Position numbers and translations under genes: made by a program. From CAWIVJ01 sp963839525 (lineage in GTDB: Bacteria; Cyanobacteriota; Vampirovibrionia; Gastranaerophilales; Gastranaerophilaceae), in contig CAWIVJ010000005.1 of assembly GCA_963839525.1 (NCBI GenBank), positions 496,001-560,000 on the forward strand: 64,000 nt of DNA, read 5' to 3'. Shown here in pieces: positions 26,059 through 34,831 of the stretch; within the stretch, counting starts at the first letter, position 1; each line of letters starts with the position of its first letter. The notes below the pieces were generated by a model. That model was not told where the DNA came from and did no database searches. It saw only the letters and a program-made list of their open reading frames with translations.

Positions 26059-27246
26059 CTATAGCTTTATCAGGTAAAAATCTATCGGTAATATACTTAT
26101 GAGAAATTTTGTTGCAGCAACAATTGCTTCATCAGAAATATTTAATTTATGATGTTCTTCATATTTAGGACTTAACCCTTTTATAATTTCAATAGTTTCA
26201 TTTACAGAAGGTTCTTCAACTATAATAGGCTGAAATCGTCTTTCAAGAGCTGAGTCTTTTTCAACATATTTTCTATATTCATCAAGTGTTGTTGCACCTA
26301 TAACCTGTATTTCTCCTCTGGATAATGCCGGTTTAAGGATATTCGCAGCATCAATAGCACCTTCCGCAGCACCTGCTCCAATCAAAGTATGCATTTCATC
26401 AATAACAAGAATTACATTTCCTGCCTGTCTGATTTCATCCATAATTTTTTTAAGTCGCTCTTCAAATTCACCTCTGTATTTTGTTCCTGCAACTAAAAGT
26501 CCCATATCAAGCTGAATTACTTTTTTACCTTCCAAAATATCAGGAACTTCAGCGTTAACAATTCTTATTGCAAGTCCTTCTGCTACAGCTGATTTACCAA
26601 CTCCCGGTTCACCTAATAAAACAGGGTTGTTTTTTGTTCTTCTGGCAAGAATTTGAATAACACGTTCAATCTCTTTTTCTCTGCCAATAACAGGATCTAA
26701 TCTTAATTCTTGAGCAGCCAAAGTCAAATCCATTCCAAATTCATCAAGACTTGGAGTTTTAGCTTTGGAAGATGAACCTGCGCCTGCACCTGAAGAAACT
26801 GTCTGGGGTTTAGTTTCACCAAGCATTTTAACTACATTGCTTCTTACTTTATTTAAATCAACACCTAAATTTTCCAAAACTCGTGCAGCAACACCTTCAC
26901 CTTCTCTTATCAAACCAAGTAAAAGATGTTCTGTACCGATATAGTTATGCCCTAGTTGCCTTGCTTCATCCCAAGAAAGTTCCAAAACTCTTTTTGCACG
27001 AGGCGTAAACGGTATTTCTACTGCAACAAAACCCGAACCTCTGCCGATAATTTTCTCTACTTCAACACGGGCATCTTTTAGTGTTACTCCCATCGATTTA
27101 AACGTTTTAGCAGCAATACCGGTCCCTTCTCCGATGAGACCAAGCAAAACCTGTTCGGTTCCCACAAAGTTGTGCCCGAGTCTTCTGGCTTCTTCCTGCG
27201 CTAGCATTATAACTTTTATAGCTTTTTCCGTAAAACGTTCAAACAT
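26059..27246 (-). pseudogene. clpC: ClpC, N-terminal part before a frameshift
   Basis: ClpC is the Hsp100 unfoldase that feeds ClpP. This part holds the Clp_N double repeat ([20 protein letters not shown] and [20 protein letters not shown]), and the first AAA domain with Walker [12 protein letters not shown] and Walker [12 protein letters not shown]. After [11 protein letters not shown] the frame goes to 13 non-homologous residues and a stop at 26059. One extra A in the AAAATTT run at 26104-26110 would restore [18 protein letters not shown]. It is therefore one gene with a one-base deletion, either real or a sequencing/assembly error in a homopolymer. ATG start at 27246. Confidence 0.88.
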
Positions 27247-27479
27247 GTCCGCTCCTATTAATTACTATGACAATATGATACATGAAAACAGCGAAAAAGT
27301 AAAGAGAGTTTATACGAATATAAGCTGAGAAGCTGAGAGGTTAATGGTTTAAATTGAAAAATAAAAAATTGTATAAAAACTCATACTTATTATATTCTGC
27401 TTGTAAACCTATAACTTATCAACTAAACTATATTTTAATTTCTTTCTCAAAACCAAAGAGCGAACTAACTGATTCATCG

Positions 27480-28439
27480 TCATGAAATTCTTGAAATAGC
27501 TTCGCCTAAAAGAGGAGCAACGGAAAGCTGTTTAATTTTCTCCGGCATTTTAGACATATCAAGAGGAATTGTGTTTGTCACGATTACTTCTTTAATAGGA
27601 GAATTTTCAAGTCTTTCTACTGCAGGACCCGAAAAAATAGGATGAGCTGCACATACATAAACATCTTTTGCTCCTTTTGAAATAAGCAGCTTGGAAGCTT
27701 CACAAATTGTTCCGGCAGTATCAATCATATCATCAAACATGATACAAACTTTGTCTTTCACTTCACCGATTACATGTGAAGCTATTGCTTCATTGTGCTT
27801 ATCACGGCGTTTATCAATAATAGCAAGAGAACATTCTAATTCTTTTGCAAAATATCTTGTTCTTGCAACACCACCTGTGTCAGGACTTACTGCAACCATC
27901 TCTTTCGGATTGATTTTTAAATTTTTAATATAATCAACCAAAATAGGAGTTGCAAATATATGATCCACAAGAATATTAAAAAAGCCCTGAATTTGACCTG
28001 TATGCAAATCCATGGCTAAAACTCTGTCTGTTCCGGCTGTTGTTAACAAATCCGCAACTAATTTCGCAGTAATAGCTTCACGTCCGGAAGTTTTTCTGTC
28101 CTGCCTTGCATACCCGTAGTAAGGAATAACTGCGGTAATTGTTTTAGCACTTGCACGCTTAAAAGCATCAATTATAATAAGTAATTCCATTAAATTTTCG
28201 TTAACGGGATTGCATAACGGTTGAACAATAAAAACATCATCTCCTCTCACACTTTCTTGAACCTGAACATAAATTTCACCATCAGCAAAATTTTTTATAA
28301 TCATTGGACCTACTGTTGTTCCAAGATAATTTGCTATTTCCCTTGCTAAAGTAAGATTTGAACGCCCGGCAAAAAGCTTGATATCGTGTGTAGGGTTAAT
28401 TGCTTTTTCAACCTGAGGAAAAGTCATTTCTAAAACCAT
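27480..28439 (-). CDS. prs: Ribose-phosphate pyrophosphokinase
   Basis: Prs makes PRPP from ribose 5-phosphate and ATP for nucleotide, histidine and tryptophan synthesis. I use the ATG at 28439 (MVLEMTFPQVEK, 319 aa) because AAAGGA lies about 8 nt upstream and family members are about 315 aa; the frame stays open to 28505 but that extension is in AT-rich leader sequence. Motifs are IKLFAGRSN, the ATP-binding FADGEIYVQ and YARQDRK, the flexible loop, and the PRPP-binding signature MFDDMIDTAGTI. It is a single gene, downstream of the hydG terminator and a repeat-rich gap. Confidence 0.95.
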   Translation of the reverse strand: MVLEMTFPQVEKAINPTHDIKLFAGRSNLTLAREIANYLGTTVGPMIIKNFADGEIYVQVQESVRGDDVFIVQPLCNPVNENLMELLIIIDAFKRASAKTITAVIPYYGYARQDRKTSGREAITAKLVADLLTTAGTDRVLAMDLHTGQIQGFFNILVDHIFATPILVDYIKNLKINPKEMVAVSPDTGGVARTRYFAKELECSLAIIDKRRDKHNEAIASHVIGEVKDKVCIMFDDMIDTAGTICEASKLLISKGAKDVYVCAAHPIFSGPAVERLENSPIKEVIVTNTIPLDMSKMPEKIKQLSVAPLLGEAISRIS

Positions 28440-28604
28440 TTCACTATCCTTTCCAAAATTATCCGTCTGCAAATTTATTCTAACAACTAATATTTTAAAC
28501 TTCAAGAAAAAATAAACAAATATTATTTTATGTTAAATAATTTTTATAAAAAAATATTCTAATTATTGCGAAGGGGCAAATGTTTTACTTACACTAAAAT
28601 CTTT

Positions 28605-28676
28605 CACGTCATTGCGAGGAGCAATAACAAGCAGCAACCCAAAAAAAATGATTGCTTCACTTCGTTCACAATGAAG
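28605..28676. repeat. REP-like intergenic inverted repeat
   Basis: GTCATTGCGAGGAGCAAT on the left is partly inverted at the right end (ATTGCTTCACTTCG, ACAATGA). This ATTGCGAGGAGCAAT / ATTGCTTC...CAATGA form is like the short dispersed palindromes seen in many AT-rich bacterial genomes. This copy has mismatches and looks old. Confidence 0.5.
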
Positions 28677-28807
28677 GTTTCTTAGGTCAGCATTTATATG
28701 CCAAAAATTCTAAAGACGGTATAGCAATCCCGCCTACTTCGTGATTATTTAAAAAAACCATAAACCGCAGAATGCAGAAATCTGCACTTTTTTACATTAA
28801 AATTTAA

Positions 28808-28841
28808 AAAGCAGGTTGTAGGAAAATCCCTAACCTGCTTT
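28808..28841 (-). terminator. hydG terminator
   Basis: AAAGCAGGTT and AACCTGCTTT form a 10-bp outer stem, with AGG/CCT pairing inside. T-rich sequence follows on the minus strand. It lies about 38 bp past the hydG stop. Confidence 0.85.
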
Positions 28842-28878
28842 CTTTTATGTCAATATATTTTTGGTATTCACAAGTAAT

Positions 28879-30270
28879 CTACACATGCAAATCCCTTTTA
28901 CCTTCGGTAATTTCCTTAATTTGTTTTTTTGCAAGCTCTTTCATTTTATCTTCGGGCATTTCTTGCAAATGTTTTTCAATGAGTTTTTGCCCGGCAGCTT
29001 TGGTTTTTTCACTACCGTAATCTTCCAAATATTCTTTAAAAGTTGAAAGAGCGTTAGGCTGGCAATATGTATGGATATGCCCTGTTTTGGCATGCTCGAT
29101 GAATTTTTTGCCTACTCGACCAACCCTATAACAGCTTGTACAAAAACTCGGCAAGAAATCATGCTCGCAAAGCTCAACAACCATTTCTTCAAGACTTCTG
29201 GTATCGCTTGAAGTAAATTGGCTTGTGGTCTCCTTATGCACATAGTAACCGCCGGGGTTTGTCTGAGAAGCAGCACTAATTTGTGATATTCCCAGTTCAA
29301 TTATTTCCCGTCTCATTTGAGGAGTTTCTCTGGTCGAAAGCACCATTCCGGTATAAGGCACCGCTAATCTAAGTATAGCAACAATTTTTTTGAATTCTTT
29401 ATCACTAATTTCAACAGGAGGATTTTCTGAAAAATCAACCCCCTCAGCTGGTTCAATTCTCGGTATTGAAATGGTATGCGGTCCAACACCGTATTTTTTG
29501 TCTAGATGTTCTGCATGCATAAGAGTAGCAATGGTTTCAAATTTGTAATCCGCAAGACCGAATAAAGGACCAATACCCAAATCGTTAATTCCTGCCTCAA
29601 GCGCCCTGTCCATAGCTTCAACACGCCACTCATAGTTTGCTTTTTTACCTGCAGGATGTACTTTTACATATGTTTCTTTATGATATGTCTCTTGAAACAA
29701 CTGATATGTTCCTATGCCAAAAGTATTTAAACGTTTAAAATCTTCAACATTTAAAGGAGCAATATTAATATTAATTCTTCTGATTTCCCCGTTTAATTCT
29801 TTTGTTTTATAAATTCTTTCCATTATTTCTTGAATATACTCCAAGCCTGTGTCTTTATAATCCTCTCCCGTAAGCAAAAGTATTCTCTTATGTCCCATTC
29901 TCATAATAGCTTTTGCTTCTTCAACAACCTCCGCAGGAGTTAAAATTCTTCTTTCAATATTTTTGTTATCTCTGCGAAAAGCACAGTAAACACAATTGTT
30001 TGTACAAACATTTGCTGCGTATAAAGGCGCAAAAAGAACTATTCTTTTTCCATAAATTTTTTCCTTTACTATTTTTGCTGTTTTAAATAATTTTTCAAGA
30101 ATTTCATCATCTTCAATATTCAATAATGCAGCGGATTCTTCTAAAGTAAGTCCTTTTGCATTAAGTGCCTTATTTAAAATTTCGTTAATTTTTTCTTGTG
30201 ATTCAGCTTTTTTACTTATTAAATCATTAATTTTACCTTCGTTAATAAAAGTATTATTCAAAATATTCAT
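28879..30270 (-). CDS. hydG: HydG, [FeFe]-hydrogenase maturase (radical SAM tyrosine lyase)
   Basis: HydG cleaves tyrosine to supply CO and CN- ligands to the hydrogenase H-cluster precursor. The radical SAM motif CTNNCVYC (CX3CX2C) lies about 90 residues in, after APLYAANV. The C-terminal second-cluster region is CTSCYRVGRVG with a later cysteine in TYCQPNALSTFKEYLEDYG, which separates HydG from ThiH. I chose the ATG at 30270 (463 aa) because GGGGAG is 7 nt upstream; the longer GTG frame begins inside that ribosome binding site. hydE, hydF and the hydrogenase are not in the window. A promoter lies at 30320-30347. Confidence 0.93.
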   Translation of the reverse strand: MNILNNTFINEGKINDLISKKAESQEKINEILNKALNAKGLTLEESAALLNIEDDEILEKLFKTAKIVKEKIYGKRIVLFAPLYAANVCTNNCVYCAFRRDNKNIERRILTPAEVVEEAKAIMRMGHKRILLLTGEDYKDTGLEYIQEIMERIYKTKELNGEIRRININIAPLNVEDFKRLNTFGIGTYQLFQETYHKETYVKVHPAGKKANYEWRVEAMDRALEAGINDLGIGPLFGLADYKFETIATLMHAEHLDKKYGVGPHTISIPRIEPAEGVDFSENPPVEISDKEFKKIVAILRLAVPYTGMVLSTRETPQMRREIIELGISQISAASQTNPGGYYVHKETTSQFTSSDTRSLEEMVVELCEHDFLPSFCTSCYRVGRVGKKFIEHAKTGHIHTYCQPNALSTFKEYLEDYGSEKTKAAGQKLIEKHLQEMPEDKMKELAKKQIKEITEGKRDLHV

Positions 30271-30319
30271 TTTTTTTCTCCCCACCTACTGTCTATATTA
30301 TATTCCAAACTATAAAATA

Positions 30320-30347
30320 ATTCTAGTCTTTAACGGACTAAAGTCAA
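30320..30347 (-). promoter_or_regulatory. Promoter of hydG
   Basis: On the minus strand TTGACT (30342-30347) and TAGAAT (30320-30325) are 16 bp apart. It is divergent from and close to the tetR promoter. Confidence 0.55.
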
Positions 30348-30378
30348 GGAAAGATTTTATAAAGATTATTTTATTTGC

Positions 30379-30407
30379 TTGACTTTTAAATTTTTACAGC
30401 TTATGAT
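30379..30407 (+). promoter_or_regulatory. Sigma70 promoter of the tetR-ABC export operon
   Basis: TTGACT (30379-30384) and TATGAT (30402-30407) are 17 bp apart. The predicted start falls inside the operator at 30407-30430. The TTG of the -35 box also happens to open a reading frame into tetR, which makes 30379 a false start. Confidence 0.8.
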
Positions 30408-30430
30408 TTCAATCAAACGTTTGATTGAAA
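30407..30430 (+). promoter_or_regulatory. Palindromic operator for the TetR regulator
   Basis: A perfect 24-bp palindrome with half site TTTCAATCAAAC abuts the -10 box and covers the transcription start. Position and symmetry are those of a TetR-family autoregulatory operator. Binding would block the whole export operon. Confidence 0.8.
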
Positions 30431-30447
30431 ATTTGACAAAGGATTTA

Positions 30448-31092
30448 ATGATAAAGGGAAAAATAAACAAAAAAACTGAGCAAAAAATTATTGAAGTAGC
30501 AACAGAACTATTTGCAAAAAATGGTTTTGAAGGCACAAGTACACGTGAAATTTGCAAGCAGGCCGGTGTAAATATCAGTCTTATTTCATACTATTTCGGG
30601 AGTAAAAAAGAATTATATGAAAAAATTGTTGCAAATATAATTGGAAAAATAATTAATTATATGAAATTAAATTTAGGGTTTAAAGAATTGCCAAAGAATT
30701 TTGACTTTCTTACAAAATCGGAAAAAATCGATTTTCTCTTCAAAGCAATTAATTTTATGATTAATTATTTGTATTCTGAAAAAATTTCAAACAGCGAATT
30801 AATGATTTTTTATAGAGAGCAAATTACTTCTACTGTTGTGCTTAATGCTATGGGTTATAACATTTTTAAAAAACTTTTTGCATCAATACTTGAAAAAGAA
30901 GAAAATGATAAAGAAGTTATATTTAGATGTATTACAATTATAGGGCAAATACATTCTGCCAAAATGTTCAAACAATTTTCGTTAAGTATGATGAACCAAT
31001 CAGGCTATAGTAAAGAAGATGTTCAAATGTTAAAACTTATTATAATAAGCCAAGTAGAATCTATTTTGAAAGGACTTGAGGAACGGCAATGA
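30448..31092 (+). CDS. TetR-family repressor of the adjacent export operon
   Basis: The N-terminal helix-turn-helix is clear (IIEVATELFAKNGFEGTSTR, then AGVNISLISYYFGSKKELYE). The C-terminal ligand domain is like that of CecR/YbiH-type regulators, which control ABC exporters, but I judge that only by general resemblance. I set the start at ATG 30448 (MIKGKINKKTEQ, 214 aa), with AAAGGA 4 nt upstream. Any start further upstream would lie inside the operator or the promoter. The stop overlaps the next start by four bases (ATGA). It should respond to a compound exported by the operon. Confidence 0.93.
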   Translation: MIKGKINKKTEQKIIEVATELFAKNGFEGTSTREICKQAGVNISLISYYFGSKKELYEKIVANIIGKIINYMKLNLGFKELPKNFDFLTKSEKIDFLFKAINFMINYLYSEKISNSELMIFYREQITSTVVLNAMGYNIFKKLFASILEKEENDKEVIFRCITIIGQIHSAKMFKQFSLSMMNQSGYSKEDVQMLKLIIISQVESILKGLEERQ

Positions 31093-32453
31093 AGCAATTA
31101 AATAAAATATTAATTCTTTTTTTAATTTTAAATTTGTTCTTATCTCCTGCTTGTTTGGCATTTTGGGGTAAACCTAAAAAAAATCCTTTAGATTTTAAAG
31201 AAAAAGTTGAATATTTAAATATTAATTGGTGGAATAATTTTTCTGATGATTATTTAAAATGTTATATTCTTCAAGCAATAAAAAACAATCACGATGCCAA
31301 AAAAGCTTCCTGGAAAGTTGAAGAATACAGGCAATTTGTTAGGTACCAGCTTGCACAAGAATTACCTTCTTTTGCTGTCGGTGGAGATTATATAGGTGTC
31401 CATTTCCCTCAAAGCGTAAGGATTGGAACAGGAAATAATATTTTTGCAGTTCCTTTTACGACAAGTTATGAGGCCGATATTTTCTTGAAAAATCGAGACA
31501 AAACAAGATCAAAGAAAAAAGAATATGAATCAGAAAAATTTCGAGAAAAAAGCATTTATATTTCACTTGCATCAGATGTTGCAACTGCTTATATAAATGT
31601 TATAAAACTTGATAAACAAATTTGCCTTCAAAAAAAAATCGTTGCTATTAAAAAAGAAGCTTTAGAAAGAGAAAAAGCCCGTTATGAAAGGGGAGTAACA
31701 TCTATTCCGAAATTTAACGATGTAAAAAAAGAGTATAAATCAACTAATAATGATTTAAACGACTTGATTAAATCCCGGGATAAAACTTTGACCCAATTAG
31801 CTGTATTAATAGGAGAATCTCCTCAAAATATTACTGAATTTAAAAGAGGTTCTTTTGATAAATTTGAATATACAAGTACAATTCCTCAAGAAATATCATC
31901 CGATGTTGTTTTCTCAAGACCGGATATTATGGCTGCCGAAGCAGACTTAAAAAAAGCTAAAATTGATATTCGCATTGCAAGAAAAGAATTTTTACCCAAA
32001 ATTAATATATTTGGAATTTACGCGTTTAGTAATATAGGTTCAAGCTTTTTTAGCTGGGATGATACTTTTGCAGCAATTGTAGCAGGACTTACCCAAGATA
32101 TTTTTAAAGGCGGAATGAAAATAGCTAACTTAAGAATCAGTAAAAGTAAATATGAACAGCTTTTTGAAGCCTACAAGCAAGCTGATTTAAATGCGCTGAA
32201 AGAAGTTAACGATAGTATGTTGATGATTAAAGAAGACACAAAAACAGACAGAAATACAAATGCAAATTTAGCACTTCAATTTGACAATTATAAAAGAGCC
32301 GTAAAAAGCTATGATAACGGAATTGTTTCTTATACAGAGTTGCTTGCTGAAAACGAAACTCTTTTAAGCATGAAGCAAAACCGGGTTAATTCAAAAACCT
32401 CAAGATTAATAGACTATATAACCCTTTATAAGGCAGTTGGAGGAAAATTATAA
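31089..32453 (+). CDS. TolC-like outer-membrane factor
   Basis: The 454-aa protein has a signal peptide (MKQLNKILILFLILNLFLSP, cleaved near ACLA) and the duplicated outer-membrane efflux domain of the NodT/OprM type: INWWNNFSDDYLKCYILQAI, the first coiled-coil half, then FSRPDIMAAEADLKKAKIDI and a second coiled-coil half ending YTELLAENETLLSMKQ. A cysteine follows the signal region, but the preceding residues do not make a good lipobox. It would form the trimeric outer-membrane and periplasmic channel. It sits between the repressor and the adaptor gene, which supports a three-part exporter. Confidence 0.9.
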   Translation: MKQLNKILILFLILNLFLSPACLAFWGKPKKNPLDFKEKVEYLNINWWNNFSDDYLKCYILQAIKNNHDAKKASWKVEEYRQFVRYQLAQELPSFAVGGDYIGVHFPQSVRIGTGNNIFAVPFTTSYEADIFLKNRDKTRSKKKEYESEKFREKSIYISLASDVATAYINVIKLDKQICLQKKIVAIKKEALEREKARYERGVTSIPKFNDVKKEYKSTNNDLNDLIKSRDKTLTQLAVLIGESPQNITEFKRGSFDKFEYTSTIPQEISSDVVFSRPDIMAAEADLKKAKIDIRIARKEFLPKINIFGIYAFSNIGSSFFSWDDTFAAIVAGLTQDIFKGGMKIANLRISKSKYEQLFEAYKQADLNALKEVNDSMLMIKEDTKTDRNTNANLALQFDNYKRAVKSYDNGIVSYTELLAENETLLSMKQNRVNSKTSRLIDYITLYKAVGGKL

Positions 32454-33296
32454 ATGAAAAAGATAATTGTTATTTTACTTTTAATAATTGGTATTTTAAT
32501 TGGGATTTCTATGTATAGAAATAGAAATAAACCTAATCCTAATGAACTCACTCTATTTGGAAACATTGAAATCAGGCAGGTTGATTTAAGCTTCAGGGTA
32601 GAAGGTAAAATTGCTAAAATGCTTGTAGAAGAGGGTGATGCTGTTAAAAAAGGTCAGCTTCTGGGATATTTAGAAGATACCACTTACAAATCCTCTTACG
32701 AAAAAAACCTTGCGGATATTGAAATGTATAAGGCCTTAAGCAAAAACTCAAGTGAAAAATATGAACGCCATATTCCTCTTTGTGCTGATGGTACAACTTC
32801 AAAACAGGATTGTGATGACTTATTAAATTTAAAAAACAGTACCAAAGCAGCATTAGATTCTTCCATTGCTGCCAGTAAAGGTGCTAAAAAAAACCTTGAC
32901 GATACAAGAGTTTATGCTCCGGAAGACGGAATTATTATGACAAGGATTCAAGAACCCGGAGCTGTTGTTGAACCTTCACAGCCTATTTATACAATGGCAA
33001 AAAATAAACCTGTCTGGGTTAGAGCCTATATCCCCGAACCTAATCTGGCAAATGTAAAATACGGAATGAAAACAAAAGTTTTAACCGATACCCTTAATCC
33101 GCAAACAGGAACCCCCCGTGAATATGTAGGACAGGTCGGTTATATTTCTCCGGTTGCTGAATTTACTCCTAAAACTGTTCAAACTGAAGATTTAAGAACT
33201 GATTTGGTTTATAGGATAAGAGTTTATATTTATGACCTTGATGAATATTTACGTCAGGGCATGCCGGTAACTATTAAAATTAATTTGGAAGGTTAA
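32454..33296 (+). CDS. HlyD-family adaptor (YbhG-like)
   Basis: A 280-aa periplasmic adaptor anchored by one N-terminal helix (residues 3-20). The lipoyl halves are VDLSFRVEGKIAKMLVEEGD and, after a short helical hairpin, VYAPEDGIIMTRIQEPGAVV, followed by a beta-barrel (VWVRAYIPEPNLANV). The start directly follows the stop of the TolC-like gene. The arrangement adaptor, double ATPase, two permeases matches E. coli ybhGFSR, with a dedicated outer-membrane factor added. The hairpin is shorter than usual. Confidence 0.92.
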   Translation: MKKIIVILLLIIGILIGISMYRNRNKPNPNELTLFGNIEIRQVDLSFRVEGKIAKMLVEEGDAVKKGQLLGYLEDTTYKSSYEKNLADIEMYKALSKNSSEKYERHIPLCADGTTSKQDCDDLLNLKNSTKAALDSSIAASKGAKKNLDDTRVYAPEDGIIMTRIQEPGAVVEPSQPIYTMAKNKPVWVRAYIPEPNLANVKYGMKTKVLTDTLNPQTGTPREYVGQVGYISPVAEFTPKTVQTEDLRTDLVYRIRVYIYDLDEYLRQGMPVTIKINLEG

Positions 33297-33303
33297 ATAG
33301 TCA

Positions 33304-34827
33304 ATGGTTGAAAATCTCGCGATTGAAATCAAAAATTTAACAAAAAAATTTGCAGGTGAAGAATCTGCTATTGATAATTTAACATTAAATATTAAAAGGG
33401 GAGAAATTACAGGACTTATCGGACCTGACGGTTCTGGAAAAACAACTTTAATAAGGCTTATTGCCGGACTTTTAATCTCAACCAAAGGTGAAATTAAAAC
33501 TCTTGATCTCAATCCTGCTGCCCAAAGAGAACTAATAAATGCGAAAATCGGTTATATGCCGCAAAAATTTGGACTTTATGAAGACTTAAACGTAATTGAA
33601 AATCTTAACTTATATGCTGATTTAAAAGGTATCAACCAATCAAAAAAAGAAGAAATTTTTGAGAAATTGCTTACAATGACCGACTTAAATAAATTTCGCC
33701 AAAGACTCGCAGGAGATTTATCAGGCGGAATGAAGCAAAAATTAGGATTAGCTTGTACTCTTTTGGGAACTCCTGAACTGCTTTTGCTTGATGAACCATC
33801 GGTAGGTGTAGATCCGATTTCGCGAAGAGAATTGTTAAAAATGGTAAAAGAGCTTGCAACAGAAGGCATGACTATTCTCTGGTCCACCGCTTATCTGGAT
33901 GAAGCTTACAGCTTTGATTCCTGTCTTGTAATTAATGAAGGGAAAATAATATTTAACGGCAACCCGAAAGATGTAAGTGAAAACACTAAGGAATTTGAAG
34001 ACAAAATTATTGAAATAATGGGTGGCTTTAAACCGGAACCTTCTTTATTAGCAGAAAAATTTGAGCAAGGAGAAGACAATGGAGAATTTGTTGTTGAAGC
34101 ACTTGATTTAGTTAAAAAATATGGAAATTTTTATGCAGTAAAAAACAACACTTTTCACATAAAAAGAGGAGAAATTTTTGGGCTTCTGGGACCTAACGGC
34201 GCAGGAAAATCGACTTCTTTTAAAATGATGTGCGGGCTTACAACTCCAACCGAGGGAACCGCAAAAATTATGGGACAAGATATTTTAAAAAACCCTTCCA
34301 AGGCACGTTCTTACCTTGGTTATATGGCTCAGAAATTTTCTCTTTACGGAGATTTAAGCGTTGTCCAAAATTTAAGATTTTTTTCAGGTGTTTATGGACT
34401 TAATATTTTTAAAAGAAGAGAAAAAATTAATGAAATTGTTGAAATTTTTCATTTTGAGAAATTTCTTGAACACAATGCAAAAGAATTGCCTTTGGGTTAC
34501 AAGCAAAGATTGTCTCTTGCTTGTGCAGTTATGCATAATCCGCCCGTTTTATTTTTAGATGAGCCTACATCAGGTGTGGACCCTATTACAAGACGTGAAT
34601 TTTGGCATCACATCAAATCATTAGCTCAAAAAGGAGTAACTGTACTAATAACAACCCATTTTATGGATGAAGCAGAATTTTGCGACAGAATAAGCTTGTT
34701 CTACCATGGTGAAATTATTGCAACAGGAACGCCTGATGAGTTAAAAGGCATGGTTAATGCAGCAACCATGGAAGAAGCATTTATAGGCTTAATTGAACAA
34801 AGTGAAAAAATAGAAGGTAAAAATTAA
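33304..34827 (+). CDS. Fused double ABC ATPase (YbhF-like)
   Basis: The 507-aa protein is two ABC ATPases in tandem. The first has Walker A GPDGSGKTTL (about residue 40), signature LSGGMKQKL and Walker B LLLLDEPSVGVD, but its switch position reads LWSTAYLDEA, without the usual histidine. The second has GPNGAGKSTSF, a degenerate signature LPLGYKQRLSLA, and an intact VLFLDEPTSGVD and LITTHFMDEA. The halves are thus complementary, so probably only one ATP site is fully catalytic. Fusion of this kind is typical of YbhF. It energises the permeases encoded next. Confidence 0.93.
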   Translation: MVENLAIEIKNLTKKFAGEESAIDNLTLNIKRGEITGLIGPDGSGKTTLIRLIAGLLISTKGEIKTLDLNPAAQRELINAKIGYMPQKFGLYEDLNVIENLNLYADLKGINQSKKEEIFEKLLTMTDLNKFRQRLAGDLSGGMKQKLGLACTLLGTPELLLLDEPSVGVDPISRRELLKMVKELATEGMTILWSTAYLDEAYSFDSCLVINEGKIIFNGNPKDVSENTKEFEDKIIEIMGGFKPEPSLLAEKFEQGEDNGEFVVEALDLVKKYGNFYAVKNNTFHIKRGEIFGLLGPNGAGKSTSFKMMCGLTTPTEGTAKIMGQDILKNPSKARSYLGYMAQKFSLYGDLSVVQNLRFFSGVYGLNIFKRREKINEIVEIFHFEKFLEHNAKELPLGYKQRLSLACAVMHNPPVLFLDEPTSGVDPITRREFWHHIKSLAQKGVTVLITTHFMDEAEFCDRISLFYHGEIIATGTPDELKGMVNAATMEEAFIGLIEQSEKIEGKN

Positions 34828-34831
34828 AAGG

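Larger units (their letters stand above)
28440..28878. other. Gene-free region upstream of prs, repeat-rich
   Basis: About 440 bp holding a REP-like inverted repeat (28605-28676), the shared 14-mer ATAGCAATCCCGCC (28721-28734), one copy of the TGCAGA hairpin (about 28766-28795) and the hydG terminator (28808-28841). No open frame with a ribosome binding site was seen. Confidence 0.6.

Noticed and set aside
24776..27246. Two-gene ClpC or programmed frameshift
   Set aside because: The downstream frame has no start signal, and the slip site does not fit a -1 heptamer; a one-base indel explains it better.
28440..28505. 22-codon extension of prs
   Set aside because: Family members start just before the IKLFAGRSN motif, and the ribosome binding site matches ATG 28439.
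30379..30447. Upstream TTG start for tetR
   Set aside because: It overlaps the -35 box and the operator; the helix-turn-helix needs only the part from 30448.
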